A stretch of DNA of 64,000 nt from Megaleporinus macrocephalus (GCA_021613375.1 CM038708.1:24943518-25007517), one strand, 5' to 3'; positions 23,853 to 34,428 are shown, numbered from the stretch's first letter. Translations and numbers: made by a program. The notes: generated from the sequence alone by a model not told the origin.

Positions 23853-24052
23853 ATAAACACACATAATCAGAGACGACTAGCAGACCCCCTTTACTGACCA
23901 GAATGGCTAAAGGGGACCCCAGGAAGCCCAAGGGCAAGATGTCCGCTTATGCGTACTTTGTGCAGACGTGCCGTGAGGAGCACAAAATAAAGAGTCCCGA
24001 GATTCCAGTCAACTTTGCTGAATTCTCCAAAAAATGCTCTGTGCGATGGAAG
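23853..24052 (+). CDS. hmgb3: hmgb3 exon 2: 5' UTR and residues 1-50
   Basis: Follows acceptor TACCTCCAG. Fifty untranslated bases precede ATG at 23903 (context CAGAATGG). It encodes most of HMG box A and ends in phase 0 at AAG|GTTGGT. Reading past the donor gives a short tail of intron translation, which is not real. Confidence 0.92.
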
Positions 24053-26730
24053 GTTGGTTCATGTTACATTTCGATAGCAGTTCTGAATAATTTGACATTG
24101 TCTGTTATCCTTGTAAATGTGTTGTAACGTACCTCAAACTGGACATTGTCCACTCACTGTTCTGATTTTTGGCTTATTCGTCTCTAGGCAATGTCAGGAA
24201 AAGAGAAATCCAGGTTTGAGGACATGGCCAAGCAGGACAAAGTGCGGTATGATCAGGAGATGATGCACTACACTGGCAAGAGAGGCAAAAAGAAGGACCC
24301 CAATGCGCCCAAGAGACCACCGTAAGACTCTGCCACTAGCACAAACCCAATGAGCCATATCTATGTTTGCTTCATAACAGCATTATGTAACTTAGTGCAG
24401 TTTTTAATAATACATGTTATACCACTGTATTTTATAACCTCTCAGAGACTCATGAGTTTCAGTTTTGCATTCTCATAACTAAATACAGTCCATATTCATT
24501 CTGTGTATTGTCTTTTATAATTCCACAGGTCCGGCTTCTTCATCTTCTGCGCAGACCATCGCCCCAAAATCAAAGCTCAATATCCTCATCTGGGTATTGG
24601 AGAGGTGGCCAAGAAACTTGGAGAGATGTGGAACAACCTCACAGATGCCCACAAACAGCCTTATGTGATGAAATCCAACAAATTAAAGGACAAGTACCAG
24701 CAGGTAGTGTCTTATACCCATACACACAGGTGCATTTCAGTTATAGCTGTAGCACACATGATTATGGATGCATCAATATGAAAATTAGGGGATTATGACC
24801 GTTATTGTTATGTATTTGCTGATACAGACACTGATACAGAAACATGTATCATTAATATAATTATAAAATATATAATGGGGCTATAAAACTACCTAGATTA
24901 GCAATAACACTTATTATTGTAGCTCTAAAAATGCAATAAAATAAATAAAATGCAGATGTTGGTGTAGGAGTCCAGCATTCCTCTTGTGCTCTTCTTGACT
25001 ACAATAAATAAATAATGATTTATCAGTGAAAAAAAATGCTGTGTTGTTTAGGACTAGGTTTAATAGGTTTAATGTCCAGCCAGCACCTTTATCTTGAGTG
25101 GTTCCCAGCTTTCTTCCTCGAGTACAGCATCCGGCACATTTGAGAGTTTCTCTGCTCAAACACTTTCACTCTCAGAAGGAGCTCTTTTCTAGATTTATTT
25201 AAATCAGGGATTGTATTTACAAAGCTTCTTAGAGTAGGAGGCTGATCTAGGATCAGATTCTGATCTTATTCACTATGATCTTACTTAATGGAACTGATCC
25301 TAGGTCAGATCTTTTTACCTAAGACCCTTTTCATGTACAAGCCCAGCTTTAGAGTGTTAGAGCAGGAAAACCACTCCAGGTCTAGGACTGGGAAACTACA
25401 GCTGTATATATGATCTGATAAGTGACAGTTCAGTTCAGTTTAATAGGATGTACACGTTCTGTATGCTTATCAAATGATAAGAGGTTCCAATATTGACCTC
25501 TTGTGCTAAAGTACTAAATAGTTTAGAGTAACCTACAGACAACCTCACTAATTAGAAAAGAACCAATTAAATAAAACCAATTCAATCAAAACTAAATTAT
25601 TTTTAATAGTAACTGTTGCCTCATGTTCCGCCTAAACGGAAGGTGATTGGGGAAAAGGGCAACCGTTGATGGTAAATCTGTAATTGTCTGCGTCTAAGAT
25701 TTATTTTTTATATGTTAAGGATGCTCAGTTTAAAATAAAACTAACTTAATTTTTTGTAATGTTATTTTTTGCCATTTAAACTAAAACACTGACAAAATAA
25801 CAAGGCATCCATAAACAATACTTGTCCAGATCTCAGATAGTGGTATGTAGTCAGATATAGTAATAAGCATAATTGTGCTGGTTATAATTCTTACTGTAGT
25901 TAGTATTAATCACAAAATCTTTAACTGAATAATTAGCCAACAACAATACATCCATGTCTAGATAGACGAATGGATAGATGCCTTTCAGAGGCATAATTTA
26001 GTCTAATCTCTATCCGCCACATCTGTAATACATGATTAATTACTATGAGTGTAGGAATATATTGATACGCTTGAGTATCACAATATAATGATAGTAGTTC
26101 TCTTTATCCATTAGACCCTTCCAATGTGAACGAGTAGAGTAAAGGCGCCCTACTAACCCTAGCAAATCTATGCATATAGTGGTGTGTTTGAATGTTATGA
26201 CATAATCCCTGTATCATAATACTTATTGTGTCACCGGTTTCTTGTCAATACACAAACCTTTTGATTACCACAGACAACAATTTCACAGTAATCATAAAAG
26301 AACAGAAAACTCCCTGAATCAGATCACACTTACAGTAGGGGTGAAGGGCCGGTATAGAGGCCAGTGGTATTATAAGTGTGTTATTTGCTAACTACAGGCT
26401 ACTGCCTCAAAACAATTTTCTATAGTAACGTTACTGACTGCATGCTATGAGTAGACACAGGTCTTGTTGTAATTTCTTATCTACACTAAACATCCACTTT
26501 AAACCACATTCTTCCTTTCGCAGGACATTGCAGATTACAAGTCCAAGGGCAAGGTTGGTGGAATGAGTATGAGCATGGGAGTGAACATGGGCGCAGGTAT
26601 GGGCATGGGCACGATGGGAATGGCCCCTAAACCCATGATGAAGAGCAGCATGGATGAAGACGACGAGGACGAGGACGAAGATGAGGAAGACGACGACGAG
26701 GAAGATGATGAGGACGAGGATGACGAATAG
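23903..26730 (+). CDS. hmgb3: High mobility group protein B3
   Basis: A non-sequence-specific chromatin protein that bends DNA and acts in nuclear architecture, transcription and progenitor-cell control. Four coding exons join in frame: 23903-24052, 24188-24321, 24529-24703 and 26524-26730, giving 221 residues. HMG box A spans about residues 9-79 ([26 protein letters not shown]), with the redox pair C23 and C45. Box B spans about 89-157 ([31 protein letters not shown]), with C102 at the place of HMGB1 C106. Residues 164-196 form a Met/Gly-rich linker and 197-221 are 25 uninterrupted Asp/Glu. HMGB family length is about 200-215. [20 protein letters not shown] favours HMGB3 over HMGB1/2, and adjacency to cd99l2 agrees with human Xq28. 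Which teleost duplicate it is cannot be told. Confidence 0.93.
24188..24321 (+). CDS. hmgb3: hmgb3 exon 3: end of box A and start of box B
   Basis: 134 bases between acceptor GTCTCTAG and donor GTAAGA. It encodes [18 protein letters not shown] through the basic linker [15 protein letters not shown] and breaks inside the codon for P95. It is too short to show as a long open frame. Confidence 0.93.
24529..24703 (+). CDS. hmgb3: hmgb3 exon 4: HMG box B
   Basis: 175 bases between acceptor TTCCACAG and donor GTAGTG. It encodes [20 protein letters not shown] through KLKDKYQQ, ending in phase 0. The true frame differs from the longest open frame over this exon. Confidence 0.93.
25208..25344. mobile_element. 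Palindromic MITE in hmgb3 intron 4
   Basis: The two halves are imperfect inverted copies about 50 bases long: the left reaches GCTGATCTAGGATCAG, the right begins CTGATCCTAGGTCAG. The outer ends GGGATTGTA and TGTACAAGCCC also pair. The core resembles a well-known fish repeat with GATCTAGGATCAG. Confidence 0.7.
25590..25955 (+). repeat. Diverged direct repeat, copy 1 (hmgb3 intron 4)
   Basis: Shares in order GTAACTGTTG, CTAAACGGAAGG, GGTAAATCTGTA, GTCTAAGATTT, ATATGTTAAGGA, TTGTCCAG and CACAAAATCTT with 27560-27925. Confidence 0.65.
26524..26730 (+). CDS. hmgb3: hmgb3 exon 5: linker and acidic tail
   Basis: Acceptor TTTCGCAG precedes [14 protein letters not shown] linker with 11 Met in 31 residues follows, then 25 Asp/Glu codons and a TAG stop. 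The opposite-strand serine-rich reading of the acidic codons is an artefact. Confidence 0.93.
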   Translation, partial: DIADYKSKGKVGGMSMSMGVNMGAGMGMGTMGMAPKPMMKSSMDEDDEDEDEDEEDDDEEDDEDEDDE

Positions 26731-27720
26731 ACTTTTTTTTTCTTTTTAGTGTCTAAGCTAGAATTATTATGATTATTATTATTATTGCTATCATTATTAT
26801 TATTATTATTATTATTATTAAGTTTCTGTCTGGATGAAGTGCAGTAGGAATACACTGTCGGTCTTTGGTGCATCACTTATTATTTTTTTCGAAGATGATG
26901 AAACGACTTGTGATGTTTGTGAGGAAAGGACGGTTACTGTGAGCGAGAGCAGAAGCAGCTTCCTACCTCCAGCGCGTGCGTATTTCGTCATGACAGCCCA
27001 GTGTCTTCCTGACTACCATTTGCTTCCATTCATTGCCTATATCGGATCATTTACACAAGTGGTAGCACTGCCATATATAAACGCGTTATGATTTTCTCTT
27101 CGTTCGTTCGTTCGTTCGTTTGTTTCTTTTTTTTAATGGGTTGTCTAAACTTGTACGTAACTCAGTATATTATTGACTAGAGTTTGATTTTTGCTACTCT
27201 GCTCAGTGTTGTGTATATCAAGGTGTCATTGGAGCCTCCACGCTGCACCTGTATTAGAGCAAACGATGCGGATTCCAGTCCCCATTGGAAGCTCCTCTTC
27301 TGCACTGATCCGGGACCTCCAGTCCTGAACTCAATCATTAAAAGAGAAACTGTGAAACGGTTCTCGCGTCAGTGCAAGAGGGAGGGCTTCTGCCAGCACA
27401 CTGCTGCTGTGGTGCATGCTGGGAAATATTTGGTACGTAGTTTATGTAGTTTAACATGCTACTCAGAACAGTAACTCATCCCCAAAACCCTCTTGGGCTA
27501 TGAGCACAGGAGATGGCGACAGCTATGTGGAAGATTTTCTTTAGCATGTTCTAAGCTAAGTGCATTTTTAATATTAACCGTTGTGTGAGCCTCACGTCCC
27601 ACCTGAACGGAAGGCGAGGGGGGAGAACGTGCAACTGTTGACGATAAATCTGTACTTATCTGTATCTAAGATTTTCTTTTTTATATGTTTAGGACGCTAC
27701 ATTTGAAATTAAACGGATTA
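26731..27720 (+). other. hmgb3: hmgb3 3' UTR (end uncertain)
   Basis: The stop is followed by a T-rich stretch and an (ATT)n tract (26763-26820), then (TTCG)n at about 27100-27121. Candidate polyadenylation signals ATTAAA occur at 27337, 27708 and 27717. None can be chosen from sequence alone; the last two lie inside a repeated element. Confidence 0.45.
27100..27121. repeat. (TTCG)n microsatellite
   Basis: About five TTCG units within the presumed hmgb3 3' UTR. Confidence 0.9.
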
Positions 27721-27925
27721 AATTTTTATAATGGTGTCTTTTTTCTCTCCATGTCTTTTCCTCAAATCACTCCAGACTAACTCACACTACCTGTAATATA
27801 TAAATATCCAACAGTTGTCCAGGTGTGATGGGAAATATTGCACATTTTGATTATTACGCCAGTCAATATTGGTCATAAAATCTTATCTAAATATATAGAG
27901 CCAACTAACAATCCATGTGCATTCC
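27560..27925 (+). repeat. Diverged direct repeat, copy 2 (downstream of hmgb3)
   Basis: Carries ATTAACCGTTG, CTGAACGGAAGG, GATAAATCTGTA, ATCTAAGATTT, ATATGTTTAGGA, TTGTCCAG and CATAAAATCTT in the same order and orientation as the intron 4 copy. Confidence 0.65.
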
Positions 27926-27929
27926 CGTT

Positions 27930-28490
27930 CACAGAAAGGTTTAAAATAACAACCTGTCAAACCCAAACATGCCGCTGCGGGTTTCCCTTGTTCTGAAAAA
28001 AAAGGGCTGGTCCTTGTTCACTTATACCAGCAGGAATCCTTTAACCACTGTTATTACACTCAGTGGTGCTTTTATAAGCATCATTGGCGCATTTAGCTAA
28101 TGGTACGTCTCCTCCGGTGATGTCAGGGGTTCACGGCCAGGGTGATGCGGAAGCGTTTAATCTAATTACGCTGCTAAAGCTGATTGTGTGGACTGATAAG
28201 ATTATCTCTATCCTCTTTAGGTCTCTGATTGTCTTCCTGTTGTCTGTTTGTGTTTGGGTGTTTTACAAAGATTTTAATGAGGTTTAAATAGTGCGGCTTA
28301 TGGTTTTAAGGAGGACGTACGTACGAGGAGAGCTGAAGGTCAGAAGGTCTGAGAGAGATTGTAGATCAAAGGCCTGCTTGATCGTAATGTGAGGAGCTGA
28401 TCTGATAAGATCGAGAAGGAGAGATAACAGTCGATATCTTCCGAGTTGTGTACTAACAGGCCGGAGGAGAGGACTGATTGATACACTGTA
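27930..28490. other. Intergenic, no gene seen
   Basis: No repeat or coding frame was recognised with confidence. Confidence 0.4.
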
Positions 28491-28494
28491 GGGG

Positions 28495-28960
28495 CAAAAG
28501 TATGTGGACACCCCTCCTAATTATTGAGTTCATGTGTTTCGGCCCTATCTATTGCTAACATCAAGCACAGCACCATGGTGGAATGGATTGTACTGAAGAG
28601 CACAGTGACTTGTGGTGTCATACCACCTTTGCCACAAGTCAGGTCATGAAGTTTCTCCTCGGCTGTATCTGCCCCTATATCTGTGTGCTCTTATTGTGGA
28701 ATTGAAGCATCTATGAACAACAGCAGCTCAGCCACAGAGCAGTAAAACAGGCAGGCACAGAACAGAGCCACTGACGTGTGTAAATATATCACCCATCCTC
28801 TGCTGCATTCGTCACCCCTGAATTTTAAGCTGCCTACAGAAGCAGCACCAGCACAGAAACTCAGGAGCTTCATAAAATTGAAGGTTCCACGGCCAAGCAG
28901 CCTAAGATCACTGTGTAAAGCAGCCACCGCTGGATTCTGGAGCTATAAAAGTTAATGGCT
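28495..28960 (+). mobile_element. Tc1/mariner relic, 5' part
   Basis: Starts with the Tc1-like fish terminus (GTATGTGGACACCCCTCCTA) and reaches transposase remnants such as GGAGCTTCATAAAATTGAAG followed by CCTAAGATCACTGTG and CTGGATTCTGGAGC. All frames are broken. The matching 3' part of the same family is at 61320-61845. Confidence 0.7.
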
Positions 28961-29429
28961 GCCTTCAGCAGTACTGAATCAACAAAGATGCACGTTCAAG
29001 CAAAAGGACTGTAAGCATATTTGAATATGTTTAGATGATTTCAGATCATACTTTTTTAATTTGTGTGCTGTGGAGGGTTTATTCTGCATCTGTTAGGGAA
29101 TATGCTCTAGTTCAAGCAGTTCTCCAAGAAGTACCCTTCAAGAAAGCCTTCAAGCTCTACCTAGCCTCAGGCTTTGCTTGTGGGCATGGATATCTTACAC
29201 CTGGATCAGGATCTCTCTAAATGAAATACAAAATCTCTCCTGGGCACCATGAGCATCACCACCCCCTCCCCCAACCTTCACCTTCAGGCTTCATTTTTCT
29301 CTGAAATAAATACTGAGCCTTATCAAGAGTAACTGACTGGTTACTGACTAGACAATATCCAGAGCTACAGCATAGTGTGGGTTCCCATTGCTCTACACAT
29401 TACTACTTTTCATGATACAGATATTTCGA

Positions 29430-30010
29430 AAGATACACTCACTGTATTAAGTGTGCCTCCCTTGATTCTATACTCATTTTATAATTTCCAATTACCATAT
29501 AGTATATATGGTACCCTTTACTTCATTCATCAATGCACAGGGCCCCCACACAACAGGTACTGTTTGGGTAGTGGGGCAGATACAGCGCTGCAGTGCCGCT
29601 GACACATTAGTGACTGTGCTTCTGAAATTAAACAGCTCACTGTCAATGCTGTACTGAGATCAGCCCAACAAACCACAAGTATATGAACAACGGCGTCCTG
29701 TGGCCAAATACTGACCGCTGATGAAGGACTTGAGGATGACTAACACAAACTGCACACTAACAAAGTAGGAGCGTCTAACAGGGTGGGCAGTGAGTGGACA
29801 CAGTGTTTAGAAAGCCCAGACACACTGCTGTGTTTGATCCACTTGTATTAGTGTAACACACACTACCATGTTAATGTCACTGCTGAGAATGATTCACAAC
29901 CCAAATAATACCTGCTCTGTGGGGGTCCTGGCCATTAATGAATGGAGTTAAGGTGGTCTAACATATTATACAAAGGGGATCAGACGATCAGCAGTCTGTA
30001 GGTCTGTTTG
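29430..30010 (+). mobile_element. Diverged copy of the 45749-46433 DNA element
   Basis: Shares ATGCACAGGGCCCCCAC, CGCTGATGAAGGACTTGAGG, GGGTGGGCAGTGAGTGGACA and ATGTCACTGCTGAGAATGA with the better-kept copy. Terminal repeats are not recognisable. Confidence 0.65.
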
Positions 30011-30713
30011 TAGAACTACAAAATTTGCCTAGAACTGTATATGAAATTTTGGGTGCCCTGGTTAAATGATATTTTGTTGATATGAAGATATGAGGCTGCG
30101 TTAACTTAGTCAATAAAACTAAGTTAACCTATTGGAAAAAGGAAAACATAAAATGTGTCTATTATCAAAAGTATTTTTCCAGTATGTTTTCAAATGTAAA
30201 CACTATCTGCAGACAATATTTCAGGTTGTTTCCAGTAAAGGATGCATTAAACTTTCACATGTTTTAACTATTCTTTTTCACTTATAAAATTAACACAACG
30301 AGTCATTCGACCAGACCTTTATATGTAAATGTATATGATACATGGACCAGATCAAATGGAAAATGATTGTAGATGCACGGGAGTGTGTTCGTAATAAACT
30401 GGACACTAAGTGAATAATCATGAGTGAACAGACTCGGAATACATAGCGCTTAACCTTAACATAGCAGCAGAGGAGAATCTTCGCCAGCACAGGCTCCCAT
30501 GGCAGGGAATCAGGCACGTCACCTACAGCCATTTCCTGTACAGGTACAATTACTGCTAACTAATCCCACCGACAAGCAGAGGATGACAGGAGCAACCCTA
30601 CTGCTCACATTGCTCAAGATCATAGTGGGACACTTCAAATGGCTTCACTTTGGATAGAATAAGAAAAGCATTCAACTTTGGAAGAATTGAAATGTGATCC
30701 ATCACTAATGAAC

Positions 30714-30930
30714 CATCACCGTCTTCTTAAACCACTTAATCAGGCTTGGGTGAAGGCTGCAACAGGGTAAGCAGAAAAGCCCAGACAGTCCAGTCCCCTC
30801 CAGTTCCTTCTGGGGGATGGTGAGCCGCTCCCAGGCCAAGTTGGAGATCTAATCTCTCCAACTAGTCCTGGGTCTTGTCCCAGTCCACGGTGACTGATAA
30901 CCCTGTATCTAACGGGAGGCGGTCAGGACG
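30714..30930 (-). mobile_element. LINE fragment (3' end, minus strand)
   Basis: The plus strand reads GCCCAGACAGTCC, CCTTCTGGGGGATGGTGAGC, CGCTCCCAGGCCAAGTTGGA and AGTCCTGGGTCTTGTCCC. This is the complement of the C-terminal region of fish non-LTR reverse transcriptase genes. It is not open. Confidence 0.6.
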
Positions 30931-31174
30931 AATGAACCAGCAGTGCGTTATAAATCCTTTTAGTTGGTGAATGTGTCTGTTAGTGTTCATTTCAGCAAAT
31001 ACTTTGATCTATACTCTATACTATAGCCTAAATAACAAAAACGAGATTTCAGTGTCAGTTGAAATGCTAGGTAAAATAATAAAAGATAAAAAAGAATGAT
31101 GGTTAATCTGCTAATGGTTAAGCATTTAAGTGAAAAGAGTTGCTTCTTATACGATTTGTAGGATGCATGTCTGT

Positions 31175-31325
31175 GTGTCTGCTCTGTGATGCACTGGCGA
31201 CATGCCCAGAGTGTTTCCTGCCTTCCACCCAATGAGCACTGGGATAGAGTCCAGTACCCCTGCAACCCAGGAGGATCAGCAGCTTAGAGGATGAATGAAT
31301 GAATGAATTAATGAATGAATTATTT
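31175..31325 (+). mobile_element. L2-like LINE 3' tail with (ATGA)n
   Basis: Contains CACTGGCGACATGCCCAG, GCACTGGGATAGAGTCCAGT and ACCCCTGCAACCCAGGAGGA, ending in GAATGAATGAATGAATT. The body and tandem tail match L2-type 3' ends in fish. Confidence 0.65.
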
Positions 31326-31329
31326 GTAG

Positions 31330-32390
31330 GGTCCACTTAGATCTATCCAAACTCATGTGTAGTACACATGTGTGTGTTTACATATGAATGGTAGGTCTGC
31401 CAATATTTGGTCTGCAAATTTGTTTGCATTATCTTTAGAGTGAAGTCATGTAAGATAGTTCTGGTTTGTCTGCTCACGTGTATCATATTCATCAATGCGT
31501 TTTTCACATGCCCTCACTGATTGTTCAGTGGATTTGTATTAGACTTGTTGCACTGTAAACAGTCCTGGGGTGGAGTAAGCTTATATAAGATGATTCAAAC
31601 AAACTAGTTTGATTAGTTATTTGGTATTATTAAACCCAGGTAGGCCTGTAATACACTTGTTTCAGCTGCAGTTGAATACGATACAGAACAATGTCAGGAA
31701 AAAAAAATATTTCATTGTGGTAAAGCTTACAATACACCTTGTACCACGCAGGCAGACATAGAAACTAATTAAAATATGAATGCGTTATCTATATCAAGTC
31801 GCTAGATGGCAGAAGACGGTGTTTTCAACTATCAGCAGTCACAAGACTAGTTTATAGGCCCTTTATATAATTATATTAAAGGATCTGGATTTAATGTCTG
31901 GAGTAACGAACGAGGAGGATACGTTAACTTTCTTGTTTAGGAATGAATGCATCCTGTAAAAGTTTAAAAGCCCCTCTAACGTATTTCAGGCTGTGAGCTT
32001 CGGTCAGATGGCACCTATATGTTAGCTTATTTGCAGCTACTGGCATCTGTTTCTCATTAATGTCCATTAGTAGTGTCAGTTATAGCGTAGGACAAAAAAG
32101 GAACTCTATCCCCAGAAGTAAAAACATTCCCATGCTCCCGCCTGAGTTTACGACGGTGGGAACAGCTACAAAACCTTCCAGACGTCACTCCCGCTGCTCG
32201 CAACGCTGCTGTCTAACAATGAATATGAGGCTTCGGCTCGGTTCACGGTGAATGTACATAAACGCCAAAGTGCTGTTGACTGTGAGGCTGTTATTCTTCT
32301 ATTTTTCTAGGAGGCTACAGCTGAAACTCGCGCTGCACTCGACTCCTTTAAGACATTTCTAATTGGTAATCCCAGCGGCGGGGAGGGCGG
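31330..32390. other. Upstream flank of the arrestin promoter
   Basis: AT-rich, becoming GC-richer after about 32140. No gene was recognised. Confidence 0.4.
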
Positions 32391-32399
32391 ACGGCGTGA

Positions 32400-32500
32400 C
32401 GACACGATGATGCAAATGCTGCTCGCTCCGCTGATTGGCCAGCGCCGCCGTCAGTCAGCGGGTGGAGGGCGGGGCCTCGGCGATTGTCAGTACAGAGAGA
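32400..32500 (+). promoter_or_regulatory. TATA-less promoter of the arrestin gene
   Basis: An exact octamer ATGCAAAT (32410-32417), an inverted CCAAT box ATTGG (32434-32438) and a GC box GGGCGGGGCC (about 32468-32477) lie 270-340 bases upstream of the start codon in CpG-rich DNA. No TATA box is present. (GA)n tracts follow in the presumed 5' UTR (about 32547-32611). Confidence 0.6.
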
Positions 32501-32546
32501 CTGACAGAGGTTTCCGTCTCAGGGCTGCGGGAAACTACCCTGCGAA

Positions 32547-32611
32547 AGAGAGAGAGAGCGAGAGAGAGAGAGACTTACATAGAGCGAGAGGAGAGAGAGA
32601 GAGAGAGAGCG
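32547..32611. repeat. (GA)n tracts in the arrestin 5' UTR
   Basis: Three GA-rich runs separated by short interruptions, just upstream of the start codon and probably transcribed. Confidence 0.9.
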
Positions 32612-32749
32612 CAAATCATTCCGGACAGGCAAAGCCTCGAAAGACTGACGAGGGGCTCGGGACGCTTTACTCGAAGTGCCAGCCAGTTTGTTCAATTGCA
32701 GAGACCCTTTTTTTTTGCATTCTAGCATCGAAGAAAAAGGCCTCCGGAG

Positions 32750-32772
32750 ATGGGCGACAAGGCGGGGACCAG
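32750..32772 (+). CDS. arrb2: Beta-arrestin, first coding exon (probably arrestin beta 2)
   Basis: Beta-arrestins bind phosphorylated G-protein-coupled receptors, ending G-protein signalling and linking receptors to endocytosis and kinase scaffolds. Only seven codons plus two bases lie in this exon: MGDKAGT and AG|GTAAGA, giving MGDKAGTR once spliced. Vertebrate beta-arrestins begin this way, with the first intron splitting the Arg codon. The extra residue before GTR points to ARRB2 rather than ARRB1. The start has a purine at -3 and G at +4, and lies in a CpG island behind a promoter. No second exon (expected to continue VFKK) was found up to 64000, so the rest of the window is inferred to be intron 1. 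Short coding evidence limits confidence; arrb1 is the main alternative. Confidence 0.6.
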
Positions 32773-33262
32773 GTAAGACCTTTTCCCCTTTTTTTTTTTA
32801 CCTCGAGCTAGCCAGCAAGTTCCGTCTCGCTTTAAAGTCGCAAAGCAGCGAATACCCGGGCGAGCAGGTAACGCCACAACAACAAGCAGCGAAAGTAGCT
32901 GCAGGGGTGGCTTATAGTGAGCAGAGCCAAACCGTCGCTTGGGCTCAGCACACCATCCGTGTAACGTGTCTGTAGTCCTGTCACGACATATCAACACAGT
33001 ATCTGAACTAACGTTAGCTGTCTGGGTCTCCGTGTGTCTGGGTGGGGTTACTGACCAGCACGACTGCGCGCCAATCACTTAGAACGGCTCTCGAGCGGCT
33101 CCGTCCGTAACCGCATACACGGCCATCCGTAGTGCATCCATTACTGTAGTACAGTGTCTGAACTGGGCGCAGCCGAAGTGTGAGTGGCTTCATTAATAAG
33201 CGAGCAGCGGTCAGCTGTGTGTACTACGGACGAGTTCATTGCCAGCTTCGTAACCGAATTGA

Positions 33263-33331
33263 CCGCTCCACCTTAAACGGAGTTCACACTCTGCAGCTCA
33301 TGTAGCTGCTGCGCCATTTAAGGTGGAGCGG
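33263..33331. mobile_element. Short MITE-like inverted repeat, copy 2
   Basis: Arms CCGCTCCACCTTAAACGG (33263-33280) and CCATTTAAGGTGGAGCGG (33314-33331) pair at 17 of 18 positions. The sequence is closely related to the hairpin at 8934-8986. Confidence 0.7.
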
Positions 33332-34201
33332 ACACCTCGACTAGCAACTTCACTCCAGCCCCCGGTTACTCTCATTCCTGTCTTTCCCAGCGCATCTTTA
33401 AATATACACCCGGTCGAGCTTTAGTTAACATGGGCGGTCATGTCGAGCTGCCTCACCGCCTGGACGTATGTGTGTGTGTGTGTATGACCCTCACAGCTGC
33501 TCGGATCTGAGCGGAAAACTACAAAACACATCACACCCGCTGCAAGCAAGCAGTGTTAGAAATTCCAGATTAGCAACACCACCACCAACCCACCCCGCAC
33601 CCCCCTCAACCCTCAAGCCCTGAACACTTCCTCAAGTTTTTTTTTTGGTTTGGTAAAAGGCCTCAGCGTTTCCTGTGTTAGACAGCACTGGCCGCGCAGC
33701 GTCTCCTTTAAAGGCCCTCGGTGTGCTGCAGTCGCCCCGGAGTGTCGCTGGAGTCGTGGGCGAACGTGTACGTGTACAGTTTGATGAGTAACTTGGAGAG
33801 CTCCCTGCGCACAGCATTACTTCTCCTCTGCCTACATCTCACTTCTTCACCCGAGGCGAGCTCGTCTGAGTGCCTATTAGCTCTGTTCCCTGTGCGTGTG
33901 TAAGAGTGAGTGAGTGTGTGAGTGAGTGGTTTCTCTGCGTGGATGCTGCAGTAGGTAACAAGGTAAACCCTTCTTTCTGCACGCGGTGACGCTGCTTTGA
34001 CGTATGGCCTGCAGCACACGCACAGAGGCACACGTGGACGCGCGTTTAGGAGCCCGTCCGGCTCCACAGTATCCTCCATTTCTCTGCTTTAATGTGAATC
34101 ATGTGGATCCTGGCCTGAGAGCACATATAAACATTGCTCAGTAGGTTATGGCAGCGCTGTAATTGTGTAGTAATCTGATTAGAAAAGCCTGTGGTCCCTT
34201 T

Positions 34202-34221
34202 GTGTGTGTGTGTGTGTGTGT

Positions 34222-34254
<33 letters not shown>
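34202..34254. repeat. Compound (GT)n-(GA)n microsatellite
   Basis: About nine GT dinucleotides followed after a short spacer by about 15 GA dinucleotides. Confidence 0.95.
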
Positions 34255-34256
<2 letters not shown>

Positions 34257-34428
34257 AGCTGTTCTCTGCCCCTGACGAAACAACCAATGCAGAACAAACT
34301 TGCTTGGACTGTATTGATTGACACACATTCAGAGCACCGCAAGGCCGTGAAAGAGGCGAGATTGTGGAGGTGTCGAAAGCTGGTCTCTGCATTCAAATTA
34401 GCTTTGGGGGGAGAGAAATGAAATCTGC

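Larger units (their letters stand above)
24704..26523 (+). other. hmgb3: hmgb3 intron 4 with repeats
   Basis: A 1.8-kb intron separating box B from the acidic tail exon. It contains a palindromic MITE (25208-25344) and one copy of a diverged direct repeat (about 25590-25955). Confidence 0.7.
32140..34080. promoter_or_regulatory. CpG island over arrestin exon 1
   Basis: CpG-dense DNA extends across the promoter, first exon and first 1.3 kb of the intron, standing out from AT-rich flanks. It supports a real transcription start here. Confidence 0.6.

Noticed and set aside
24053..24127. Extension of the first HMG box frame past 24052
   Set aside because: It is intron read-through; the donor at 24053 and the in-frame match of exon 3 show splicing.
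26535..26876. Minus-strand poly-Ser/poly-Asn frame
   Set aside because: It is antisense to the hmgb3 acidic tail codons and the (ATT)n tract.
32407..32811. 134-residue frame crossing the arrestin start region
   Set aside because: It translates the promoter and (GA)n 5' UTR in a different frame from MGDKAGTR and runs through the donor site.
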